Shown here: in pieces, positions 1 through 7,184 of the stretch
Position numbering within the stretch: the first letter of the stretch is position 1
Layout of the letters: every line of letters starts with the position of its first letter
Assembly: GCA_000961805.1 (NCBI GenBank)
Contig: LADV01000200.1
Span: 1-13,371 of the forward strand
Origin: Peptococcaceae bacterium BRH_c23
Lineage (GTDB): Bacteria > Bacillota_B > Desulfitobacteriia > Desulfitobacteriales > Desulfitobacteriaceae
Direction: 5' to 3'
DNA length: 13,371 bases
The notes under the pieces: model-generated
What the model saw: only the letters and a program-made list of their open reading frames with translations
Told to the model about the DNA's origin: nothing
Database searches by the model: none
Position numbers and translations under genes: made by a program

Positions 1-327
1 ACATTTTATTGTTTTCCCCAGTGAACGACTTGCCGTAAAGCAGAAGCGGGTCTTCTGCAACAGAATGTGGAGTTTGAATATCGGAACATTGTGAAAAGCC
101 CTCTCTCGGTTGAAGAACTTACTGACTTAGCTAATCTTGGGGGGATTCCCGTTCAGAGTCTGCTCAACAAAAAGAGCAAAACATATAAGGAACTTGGAAA
201 AGAACTTGAGGAGTATAACGAATCGGCTGTAGCAAGTTTTCTCTCGTCAAATCCAAAAGCAATTATCCGTCCCCTAGTTGTAAGGAACAGCGAGCTAATT
301 ATCGGTTTCAAAGCAGAAGTAAAGTAA
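1..327 (+). CDS. ArsC/Spx-family thiol-redox protein, probable selenoprotein (5' partial)
   Basis: Reading from base 1 in the frame that ends at TAA 325-327 gives TFYCFPQ-(TGA)-TTCRKAEAGLLQQNV and then a typical ArsC/YusI-like body. Family members start M-x-TFY-x-YPKC-T-T-C, so the TGA at 22-24 replaces exactly the catalytic Cys of the CxxC motif, and only one or a few N-terminal codons lie outside the window. The rest is intact: a VEFEYRNIVKSPLSVEEL segment, and near the C-terminus IIRP with a GF motif (RP and GF are family-conserved). The TGA is followed by a bacterial SECIS-like hairpin, so I read it as selenocysteine (U-T-T-C redox motif), not as a stop. A conventional reading would start at GTG 67 and lose the redox centre. 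The family reduces arsenate or small disulfides, or binds RNA polymerase (Spx); the substrate here is unknown. The alternative is a pseudogene with a nonsense mutation. Confidence 0.82.
22..58 (+). promoter_or_regulatory. Candidate bacterial SECIS element with its UGA codon
   Basis: The in-frame TGA is at 22-24. Fifteen bases later, GCAGAAG (40-46) pairs perfectly with CTTCTGC (52-58) around the loop CGGGT (47-51). A short apical hairpin inside the coding region, about 16-37 nt after the UGA and with G in the first two loop positions, is the known bacterial SelB-binding pattern; here the loop begins 22 nt after the UGA and has G at position 2. The fit to the E. coli fdhF element (GG in a small loop) is good. 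SelB recognition is inferred. Confidence 0.78.
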
Positions 328-375
328 TACTATAGTTTCTCGTATCCGCCCTTTAAATTTCGCGATCTAGAATAA

Positions 376-393
376 CTTGTAGCAGGCTACAAG
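376..393. repeat. Perfect 8-bp inverted repeat (dyad)
   Basis: CTTGTAGC (376-383) and GCTACAAG (386-393) are exact inverted copies separated by AG. The 2-nt gap is too tight for a good RNA hairpin, so a protein-binding dyad is the more natural reading. No gene starts within 190 bases downstream and no T-tract follows, so its role is unknown. Confidence 0.4.
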
Positions 394-427
394 AATTAAG
401 ATGAATTAATAACGATATAATTACCCA

Positions 428-457
428 AGAGCCCTGAAGGGCTCTATTGTTGTTTTC
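428..457 (+). terminator. Rho-independent terminator after the ArsC-like gene
   Basis: AGAGCCC (428-434), loop TGAA, GGGCTCT (439-445), then the T-rich run ATTGTTGTTTT. The 7-bp GC-rich stem and tetraloop are typical. It separates the ArsC-like gene from the downstream RadC gene. The rest of the 328-589 gap shows only the dyad at 376-393. Confidence 0.8.
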
Positions 458-589
458 TATATGAATTTAGTGGTTCTCTAGACAAGAAGATAAGATAAAT
501 TAAACACAAAAGCAGGTTAATCTGGAAAAGTGTAGAAATACCGAAAGGGATAGAACTTGACCATAAAACGAAAGGAATGGCGTTAATCC

Positions 590-1255
590 ATGCATCAAGG
601 ACACAGAAACAGATTGAAAAATAGATTTCTTGAAGAAGGATTAGATGGTTTCGAAGATCATCAAATTTTAGAACTTCTGTTGTTTTATGCCATACCAAGA
701 AAGGATACTAACGAACTCGCTCATTCTTTGATTAATAAATATGGTTCTTTGTCTGGAGTTTTGGAAGCTGACCCTAAGGATCTGGCTAAGACTCCGGGTT
801 TGGGAGAAAACTCTGCTATTTTGTTAGCTTTTATGCCTTCTTTGGCTCGAATTTATCTGAAAGATCGTTGGGGAACAAGACCTACCCTCAATAGCACCGC
901 CAAAGCAGGGGAGTATGTCTTAACACTCTGTGCGGGAAGAACCTATGAAGTTTTTTATGTGATCTGTCTGGATGCCCGACATAACGTGATATATCCGGCG
1001 CTTGTCCATGAGGGGACAATTGACCAAGCATCAGTTTACCCAAGGGTCATTGTGGAAACGGCCTTGCGACATAAAGCTCACAGTGTCATTCTTGCACATA
1101 ACCATCCTGGAGGGAATCCAACTCCTTCGCCGCAAGATATTGAAGTGACGAAAAGAATTCAAGTTGCTTTAGAACAAATTTCTATATCCGTGCTGGACCA
1201 CATTATTGCTGCAGGAGAAGCCTATGTTAGTTGTGCGGAAAAGGGATTACTATAG
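590..1255 (+). CDS. radC: RadC family protein (JAB/MPN metalloprotein)
   Basis: 221 aa, the usual size for chromosomal RadC/UPF0758 proteins. The N-terminus has the family's HQGHRxRLKxRF motif and a helix-hairpin-helix (PGLG, around residues 69-72). The C-terminal JAB/MPN domain carries the full JAMM zinc motif: H170, H172, S180 and D183 in HNHPGGNPTPSPQD. Despite the name, a DNA repair role is not well supported, and the biochemical function is unknown. ATG 590 is the first possible start because an in-frame TAA lies at 584-586; AAAGGA at 571-576 is a somewhat distant ribosome binding site. In many Firmicutes radC lies beside mreB; here it precedes a phage-defence-type methyltransferase by 84 bases, so it may be an accessory copy. 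The family is certain; the role is open. Confidence 0.93.
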   Translation: MHQGHRNRLKNRFLEEGLDGFEDHQILELLLFYAIPRKDTNELAHSLINKYGSLSGVLEADPKDLAKTPGLGENSAILLAFMPSLARIYLKDRWGTRPTLNSTAKAGEYVLTLCAGRTYEVFYVICLDARHNVIYPALVHEGTIDQASVYPRVIVETALRHKAHSVILAHNHPGGNPTPSPQDIEVTKRIQVALEQISISVLDHIIAAGEAYVSCAEKGLL

Positions 1256-1339
1256 TGGAGCATTGCCGTCTTGCCCATAAACTAGAGCGATATTCGTGCT
1301 AAGCGAAGTTTTAGGCTTGTTATAGTAGGAGGCGCACTT

Positions 1340-4300
1340 TTGGATAAATTAGCCCTAAAAAATTATGCCGTCAATGCGCAAAAGAAGCTGACCGAGCAAG
1401 TCAGGCAAAAGGCATTTCAAATAGGCATTACAGCACAGAGTTTTACAGAATTCAAGCAAGAAATGAGTCATATCATCCTTAGCGATATTCCTCAAGAAAA
1501 AGCCCTTAAGCTACAACGGGATAAGCTGATCAAGGAAATTGAGCAAAAAGGCTATGACCAGGTCATCGCTGAGATTGCCTACACATGGTTTAACCGTTTT
1601 ATTGCCTTGCGTTTCATGGAGGTCAACGACTACCTGCCCAAAGGAGGGCGGGTCTTGCCCTCTATCGATCCAAATAGTGTGGAACCGGATGTTATTATTC
1701 ACCAATGCAATGAGTTAAATGAGTTTTTGCCCTTTATGTTTGAGACGATATCAGATTATACCGAACTGATCTTTCCCAACAATCTATTAAAGGATGGGTC
1801 TGTCATCCGAGAGTTAGTGACTGCCATCCCTGAGGAAGATTGGAAAGAAGTCGAGGTAATCAGTTGGCTACATCAGTATTACATTTCTGAGAAGAAGGAT
1901 AAAGTCTTTGCCGATCTGAAGAATAATAAGAAAATTACCAAGGAAAATATCCCGGCAGCTACTCAACTGTTTACGCCGAAATGGATTGTCCAATACATGG
2001 TGGAGAACTCCTTGGGCAGACTGTGGCTGGAATCCCACCCCAATCAGGATCTGAAAGGTCAGTGGAAGTATTACATTGAGGAAGCTGCCCAAGAACCCGA
2101 GGTGCAACGAGAACTCGAAACACTAATAAATCCTGACCTTAATCCATTAGATATTAAAGTCTTAGACCCTTGCTGTGGATCAGGGCATATTCTTGTCTAT
2201 GCCTTTGAGTTACTGTATGAAATCTATACGAGTTACGGATATATGGAAGCGGATGTTCCCAAGTTGATTCTGGAAAATAACCTTTATGGTTTAGATATCG
2301 ATGACCGTGCCGCTCAATTGGCATCCTTTGCCGTCATGATGAAGGCAAGGAGTAAGAACCGAGGGATATTTAAAGAAAATATTAAGCTGAATATCTGTGC
2401 CATTCAAGAGAGTAACTGGATGGGAGATGAGGTAAGAAAGATTCTGGTAGATAGGGAGGCAATGAAACTTGAGCAGAATCGTCAGCAAGATCTTATTTCC
2501 TATTTAGTTAATACTTTTAGGGATGCTAAGGAATTTGGCTCAATTTTAGATGTACGGGAACTAGAGTTGGAGTTTCTGGATCAAAGATTGGATAAAATAA
2601 AAAACAGTGTGGCAAGGGATTCATTGGAGGTAGCCTATCGGGACATTATCCTGGAAAAGCTGCCTGGGATTCTGCTCCAGGTGAAGATCATGGGTTCTAA
2701 GTATCACGTGGTATGTACTAATCCGCCTTATATGGGAAGAAAGGGAATGAACCCCAGGCTGTCGGATTATATAGATAAGAACTTTGCTAATAGTAAAAGC
2801 GATTTGTTCGCGGTATTTATTGAAAAGTGTCTTGAGGATTGCATGAAAAATGGCTATATCTCAATGGTTACTCAACATTCTTGGATGTTTCTATCCAGTA
2901 TGGAGAAGTTGCGAGAAAAAATTTTTTCTAATCTTTTAATAAGTTCAATGAATCATCTTGGTCCCAGAGCGTTTGAAGAGATTGGTGGACAAGTAGTTCA
3001 AGCTACGGCCTTTGTGTTAAGAAATTGCTTAGTCCAAAATGCGATAGGGACCTATGTGCGCCTTGTTGACTACAATTCAGCAGAAGCCAAGGAAAATAAG
3101 TTTCATGATCGTGCAAATTGGTTTAGGGCAGATAAGAGGGTCTTTAAAAAAATACCTGGTTCTCCAATTGCTTATTGGGCAAGCCCTAGAATCCTAGCAA
3201 TATTTGAGCACGGAATACCACTTGACCATTTTGCTGAAGTGAAAAGAGGTATGACAACATCTGATAATAATCGGTTTCTCAGATATTGGCATGAAGTAGC
3301 GATTACCACAATATTTAAACAGGCTCATAATGAATTAGAAGCTTTAGAATCTAGAGCTAAGTGGTTTCCATATAGCAAAGGTGGTGGTTACAGAAAATGG
3401 TATGGATATCTTGACCATGTAATAAACTGGGAGGATTCTGGTAAGGAAGTTATTGCGTATGCCAAAACAATCAATAAATCATATACGAGAACTATAGTAA
3501 ATATGAGTTACTATTATCTGCCGTCTGTAGGTTTTTCATATATTACGAGCGGACCATTTAGCATGAGATGGATTCCAGAAGGTTGTTTGTACGACTCAGG
3601 TGGTCCAGGGGTTTTCGCAGATGAAGATAAACGATTATTTATCTTAGGATGTCTGAATTCAAAACCTGCCAGAACTATCTTTAAGTTATTAAACCCAACA
3701 ATCAACCTTCAGATAGCAGATGTTGTTCGTCTTCCACTTCCGAACTCCATAGAAAATATTTATAAGGACCCTAACTATAATAGAAGTGTGAGAGAATTGA
3801 TTCGGCTTGCAAAGAATGACTGGGATTCTTTCGAAACTTCTTGGGACTTTATTAGTCATCCCTTTGTAAGGCACAAATTTAACACTCTTGAAGAAAGTTA
3901 TAATCAATGGTCAGCATTCTCGGAAGAAAATTTCAATTCATTAAAAACCAAAGAAGAAGAGATCAACAATATATTCATTCAGGCATATGGCTTACAAGAC
4001 GAACTTACTCCTGAAATTGAAGAAACTGAGGTAACCATTAACAAAGCCGACCAAGAGCGGGACATTAAATCCTATATCTCCTATGCCGTAGGTTGTATAC
4101 TGGGCAGATATTCTCTCGATGAGGAAGGGTTAGTCTTCGCCGGTGGAAAGTTCGATCCACAAAGATACAAAGTCTTTAAGGCAGAAGACGATGGTATTCT
4201 TCCTGTCTTAGGTGATCCCTATTTTGAGGATGATATTGTGACTCGATTTGTGAAGTTCGTAGAAGTCACCTTTGGCAGGAATACCATGGCTGCAAATCTC

Positions 4301-4768
4301 GACTACATTGCCGAATCTATAGGCAGAAAGGTCAATGAGACTAGCAAAGATTGTATACGCCGCTATTTTCTCAAGGAATTCTACAAGAATCATGTTCAAA
4401 TCTATAAGAAAAGGCCGATTTACTGGTTATTCACATCTGGCAAGGAACAAGGCTTTAACGCCCTAGTTTATATGCACCGCTATGACAGAAATACGGTATC
4501 TCGGGTACGTACGGATTATCTACACCCCCTGCAAAATAAACTTGAAGCAGAGTGTCTGCGCTTAAAACAAGTGCTGGTGTCTGAAGACTCTCCACCTGAA
4601 AAGGCCAAAACGACAAAACGCTTGAAAGCCCTAACCAAACAGATGGATGAGCTAAAGAAATATGATGAAGTGATTCATAATCTCGCCGACCAGCAGATTG
4701 AAATTGATCTGGATGATGGAGTTGTCGTCAATTACGCCAAGTTGGCAAAAGTGCTCACGAAGATCTAA
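1340..4768 (+). CDS. pglX: BREX-1-type adenine-specific DNA methyltransferase PglX
   Basis: 1142 aa, near full length for BREX-1 PglX. It begins at TTG 1340, seven bases after AGGAGG (1327-1332), with the family start MDKLALKNYAVNAQKKL. Residues 276-283 are the SAM-binding motif I (DPCCGSGH), followed by NNLYGLDIDDRAAQLASFA. Residues 461-464 are the catalytic NPPY motif of N6-adenine methyltransferases. The middle to C-terminal part (about residues 490-890) would hold the target-recognition region, and the C-terminus is charged and probably coiled (about 1065-1105). In BREX, PglX methylates host DNA at a non-palindromic site and is needed for phage exclusion together with BrxA, BrxB, BrxC, PglZ and BrxL. 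None of those is nearby, so this is an orphan copy here. Bases of about 2780-3990 are clearly more AT-rich than both ends, suggesting exchange of the recognition region. Confidence 0.93.
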   Translation: MDKLALKNYAVNAQKKLTEQVRQKAFQIGITAQSFTEFKQEMSHIILSDIPQEKALKLQRDKLIKEIEQKGYDQVIAEIAYTWFNRFIALRFMEVNDYLPKGGRVLPSIDPNSVEPDVIIHQCNELNEFLPFMFETISDYTELIFPNNLLKDGSVIRELVTAIPEEDWKEVEVISWLHQYYISEKKDKVFADLKNNKKITKENIPAATQLFTPKWIVQYMVENSLGRLWLESHPNQDLKGQWKYYIEEAAQEPEVQRELETLINPDLNPLDIKVLDPCCGSGHILVYAFELLYEIYTSYGYMEADVPKLILENNLYGLDIDDRAAQLASFAVMMKARSKNRGIFKENIKLNICAIQESNWMGDEVRKILVDREAMKLEQNRQQDLISYLVNTFRDAKEFGSILDVRELELEFLDQRLDKIKNSVARDSLEVAYRDIILEKLPGILLQVKIMGSKYHVVCTNPPYMGRKGMNPRLSDYIDKNFANSKSDLFAVFIEKCLEDCMKNGYISMVTQHSWMFLSSMEKLREKIFSNLLISSMNHLGPRAFEEIGGQVVQATAFVLRNCLVQNAIGTYVRLVDYNSAEAKENKFHDRANWFRADKRVFKKIPGSPIAYWASPRILAIFEHGIPLDHFAEVKRGMTTSDNNRFLRYWHEVAITTIFKQAHNELEALESRAKWFPYSKGGGYRKWYGYLDHVINWEDSGKEVIAYAKTINKSYTRTIVNMSYYYLPSVGFSYITSGPFSMRWIPEGCLYDSGGPGVFADEDKRLFILGCLNSKPARTIFKLLNPTINLQIADVVRLPLPNSIENIYKDPNYNRSVRELIRLAKNDWDSFETSWDFISHPFVRHKFNTLEESYNQWSAFSEENFNSLKTKEEEINNIFIQAYGLQDELTPEIEETEVTINKADQERDIKSYISYAVGCILGRYSLDEEGLVFAGGKFDPQRYKVFKAEDDGILPVLGDPYFEDDIVTRFVKFVEVTFGRNTMAANLDYIAESIGRKVNETSKDCIRRYFLKEFYKNHVQIYKKRPIYWLFTSGKEQGFNALVYMHRYDRNTVSRVRTDYLHPLQNKLEAECLRLKQVLVSEDSPPEKAKTTKRLKALTKQMDELKKYDEVIHNLADQQIEIDLDDGVVVNYAKLAKVLTKI

Positions 4769-4804
4769 TCTCAATAAATAAGTATGGAAACAGTAAGTGT
4801 TATA

Positions 4805-4876
4805 ATGAATCTAGATCATATAACTGCTCGTATAGAAAAATTTCAAGCGCAATGCCCAGAATGGGGCCAAAACTAA
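4805..4876 (+). other. 23-codon ORF, possible gene remnant
   Basis: ATG 4805 to TAA 4874-4876 encodes MNLDHITARIEKFQAQCPEWGQN. It reads like the natural N-terminus of a longer protein (amphipathic helix, then CPEWG) cut by a stop. No convincing ribosome binding site precedes it. It lies directly after pglX, in the position where pglZ would follow in a BREX-1 operon, but I cannot tie it to that family. It could equally be chance. Confidence 0.25.
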
Positions 4877-4894
4877 ACTAAGGAGATAAGTTGA

Positions 4895-5460
4895 ATGAAC
4901 GATAAAACACTCAAATTTGAAAATCACATAAGGATAGTAGAGCTTAATCCGAAGAATTCATTAATCAAAGCAGGATTTAAAGAAAACATGATACTGTGTG
5001 ACATTGGAGCTGGGACGGGGGTATTTACTTTTCCAGCTACAGAAATAAGCAAGAATGATATCTATGCACTTGAAATATCTGATAGTATGATAGAATTACT
5101 TAAGAGTAGAATGGCTGAGCGCAATATTAAAAACCTGAAAATCAAGAAGGTCGAGTCTACTATACTATACTTCCCTTAGATGATCATAGCTGTGATATGG
5201 CGATCATGATAACCGTACTTCATGAAATCGAAAATAAAGAATTAATGCTTGATGAGATAAAACGAATTCTAAAACCAAAGGGTAAGCTTATGATAATTGA
5301 GTTTCATAAGAGAAAAACACCCATGGGGCCACCCGTTGACCATAGGATTTCTGAAGAGTATGTAGAAGAAATAGGAAATAGCAAAGGATTAATAACCTTC
5401 GATAAATTTTCGTTAGGGGAGAATTACTATAGCGTAGTTTTTGAGCTTGCCCCGAATTAA
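4895..5460 (+). pseudogene. Class I SAM-dependent methyltransferase, frameshifted
   Basis: Two reading frames together make one small methyltransferase of about 188 aa. The first half (ATG 4895, AAGGAGA at 4880-4886) holds SAM motif I, ILCDIGAGTGVFTFPA, and an acidic second-strand region (YALEISDSM), and stops at TAG 5177-5179. The second half continues in the -1 frame with YTILPLDDHSCDMAIMITVLHEIEN, then LKPKGKLMIIEFHKR, the usual motif order of the family, and stops at 5460. The break falls at about 5156-5164, within a CTATACTATAC stretch, and fits a one-base deletion. No slippery heptamer is seen, so programmed frameshifting is unlikely. The substrate is unknown; the layout is that of UbiE/Methyltransf_11-like enzymes. 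A sequencing error is the main alternative. Confidence 0.8.
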
Positions 5461-5560
5461 ACCACGCTTAGGCTTGATCAAGGATACTATCTTTTGCTTA
5501 GATCCTGAGCTTTGACCTCGCAAAAGGTTATAAAACTAAAATCATAAGGATGAGTGATGT

Positions 5561-7000
5561 ATGAGCCAGACCATTAAGGTTCCGACTACTCATGACCTAT
5601 TGAGCGGGCGAACTCTAAAAATCCTCATCCCCATCTTGTTTGCAGTCCTCTTCTTTATTATTCCAGTTCCAAATGGCTTAGAGGTGCAGGCTTGGAAGTT
5701 ATTCGGGATCTTTGCAGGGACAATTCTCATGCTGATGTTGCAAGGACTTCCGGAGGCAAGTGCTATTTTTGTCGGAGTAACGGCTGCAGGTCTTTTCGTC
5801 GTTCCAATAAAAGATGTTTTAGTGGGCTATACAGATACTACTGTATGGCTGATTGTGGTGGCTATTATGATGAGTCTGGGGTTTAAAAAAAGTGGCTTGG
5901 CAAAACGCGTTGGACTCATTCTTATCAAAGCATTTGGTAAAAGCAGTCTCGGACTAGGGTATGTTCTTGGGGTCACCGATCTCATGCTGGCAACGACGAT
6001 TCCGGGAGCCCCGGCTCGTGTGGGAGGCTTGGTTTATCCCTTGGCCCAAGGAGTATTTGAGGTCGTCGGTTCCAAACCTTACGAGAATCCCCGTCGGCTA
6101 GGCGCTTATCTTACGGTCTTGCTCTATATGATGGATATGGTTGCAGGAAGTTTGTTTCTGACGGGAATGGGTCCGAATCTCCTTTCAATGAAACTCGCTG
6201 CGCAGATTTTAGGAGTTAATGTGAGCTGGAGCTTGTGGACACTGGCAGCAGTTCCTGGGTTCCTCGTCTTTGTCCTCATTCCAATTATTGTCTATATTAT
6301 GTATCCCCCTGAATTAACTTCTGTTGAAGAGGTTCGGGGAATGGCCCGTGAACAACTTAAAGCCTTGGGTTCAGTCACAAAAAGGGAAATAATCGTTGGA
6401 GTGACTTTTATGCTATGTTTGGTTTTATGGGCCACTAGTAGCATGACACAAATTGATACGACGCTTGTGGCATTCCTCGGGGTCACGATCATGATTCTAA
6501 CCGATGTGATCCAATGGCAGGATATAGCTGACTCGAAGGAGACCTGGGGAATTCTGATCTGGTTCGGAGGAATTATTGGTTTATCGTCAGCACTTGGTAA
6601 TCTTGGTTTTTTTAAGTGGTTGACCAGTGTGATGGAAGGTACCCTACCCCAGGGAATAGGAACGTTTAGCACGTTTGTGATTATCGCGCTGTTAGCGATC
6701 ATTCCTCACTATTTTTTCCCGTCACTCGTCGGTTATGTCGCCACCTTTGCACCGGTTATCTTCAGCTTTGTAGCAGTCACTGGGGCTCCAAAGTATCCAG
6801 CTGTGTTCCTAGTTGCTTTTCTCATGGTGATTTCTTCGACTTTAACACATTATGGGAATGGATTAGGCCCTTTACTGATGGGTACAGGTTATGTGGAAAA
6901 AACAACTTGGTGGAAGATCGGTTTTGTAGTGACCTTATTAGCAACTGTGGTCTATCTTACGATTGGTTTAGCGTATTGGAAAGTTATTGGCTTGTGGTAA
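5561..7000 (+). CDS. DASS-family (SLC13/CitT-like) anion transporter
   Basis: 479 aa and strongly hydrophobic, with about 12 membrane segments. It matches the divalent anion:sodium symporter / 2-oxoglutarate-malate translocator group: IPxxxARxGGxxYP around residues 147-158, TGMGPN near 205, and C-terminal STLTHYGNGLGPLLMGTGYV with WWKIGF. These transporters move dicarboxylates, citrate or sulfate across the cytoplasmic membrane, usually with sodium. ATG 5561 follows AAGGATGAG at suitable spacing. The first substrate-binding signature, usually PSNTAR, reads PGAPAR here (residues 149-151 GAP instead of SNT), while the second, THYG, is normal. It stands alone, about 100 bases after the methyltransferase pseudogene. 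I see no confident promoter. Substrate not assignable. Confidence 0.88.
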   Translation: MSQTIKVPTTHDLLSGRTLKILIPILFAVLFFIIPVPNGLEVQAWKLFGIFAGTILMLMLQGLPEASAIFVGVTAAGLFVVPIKDVLVGYTDTTVWLIVVAIMMSLGFKKSGLAKRVGLILIKAFGKSSLGLGYVLGVTDLMLATTIPGAPARVGGLVYPLAQGVFEVVGSKPYENPRRLGAYLTVLLYMMDMVAGSLFLTGMGPNLLSMKLAAQILGVNVSWSLWTLAAVPGFLVFVLIPIIVYIMYPPELTSVEEVRGMAREQLKALGSVTKREIIVGVTFMLCLVLWATSSMTQIDTTLVAFLGVTIMILTDVIQWQDIADSKETWGILIWFGGIIGLSSALGNLGFFKWLTSVMEGTLPQGIGTFSTFVIIALLAIIPHYFFPSLVGYVATFAPVIFSFVAVTGAPKYPAVFLVAFLMVISSTLTHYGNGLGPLLMGTGYVEKTTWWKIGFVVTLLATVVYLTIGLAYWKVIGLW

Positions 7001-7025
7001 CGTAGTATATACTTATCTTTACCAA

Positions 7026-7087
7026 GGGAAACAGAGGGACAGGTTGCTTGTTTCAACCGAAACAAGCAACCTGTCCTCTGTTTTCCT
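7026..7087. terminator. Long hairpin between convergent genes; bidirectional terminator or REP-like repeat
   Basis: The left arm 7029-7053 (AAACAGAGGGACAGG and onward) pairs with the right arm 7060-7083 over 24 bp with one bulged G, around the loop CAACCG; a few more pairs extend it outward (GG/CC). It sits between the transporter and the convergent DUF2680-like gene, where it could stop transcription from both sides, although T-tracts are short. Its GGGACAGGTT...AACCTGTCC design resembles the dispersed REP-like palindromes of clostridial genomes; this is from memory and not searched. Confidence 0.65.
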
Positions 7088-7184
7088 CTAACTGCCAACG
7101 TGGCAACGTATAGGCTAAGTTACATTTTCTCCAACCAGGAACATCATAATCTCCCAGCCGTATTTTTTAAATGAATTGGGTAGC

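Noticed and set aside
67..327. ArsC-like protein as an 86-aa gene starting at GTG 67
   Set aside because: This start drops the conserved redox motif, which is clearly encoded in frame upstream on both sides of the TGA.
416..421. TATAAT as a promoter for radC
   Set aside because: There is no -35 at 16-18 bases, and the start would fall directly on the terminator hairpin at 428-445.
5150..5180. Programmed -1 frameshift in the methyltransferase
   Set aside because: No X-XXY-YYZ slippery site and no stimulatory stem-loop or internal Shine-Dalgarno at the right distance; simple mutation is more likely.
5512..5534. TTGACC plus TATAAA as a promoter for the DASS gene
   Set aside because: The spacer is only 11 bases, too short for sigma-A, and there is no repeat array suggesting an activator as at 7732-7787.
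6292..6702. 136-aa minus-strand frame inside the DASS transporter gene
   Set aside because: It is antisense to a well-supported gene, has no ribosome binding site, and its residues mirror the transporter codons.
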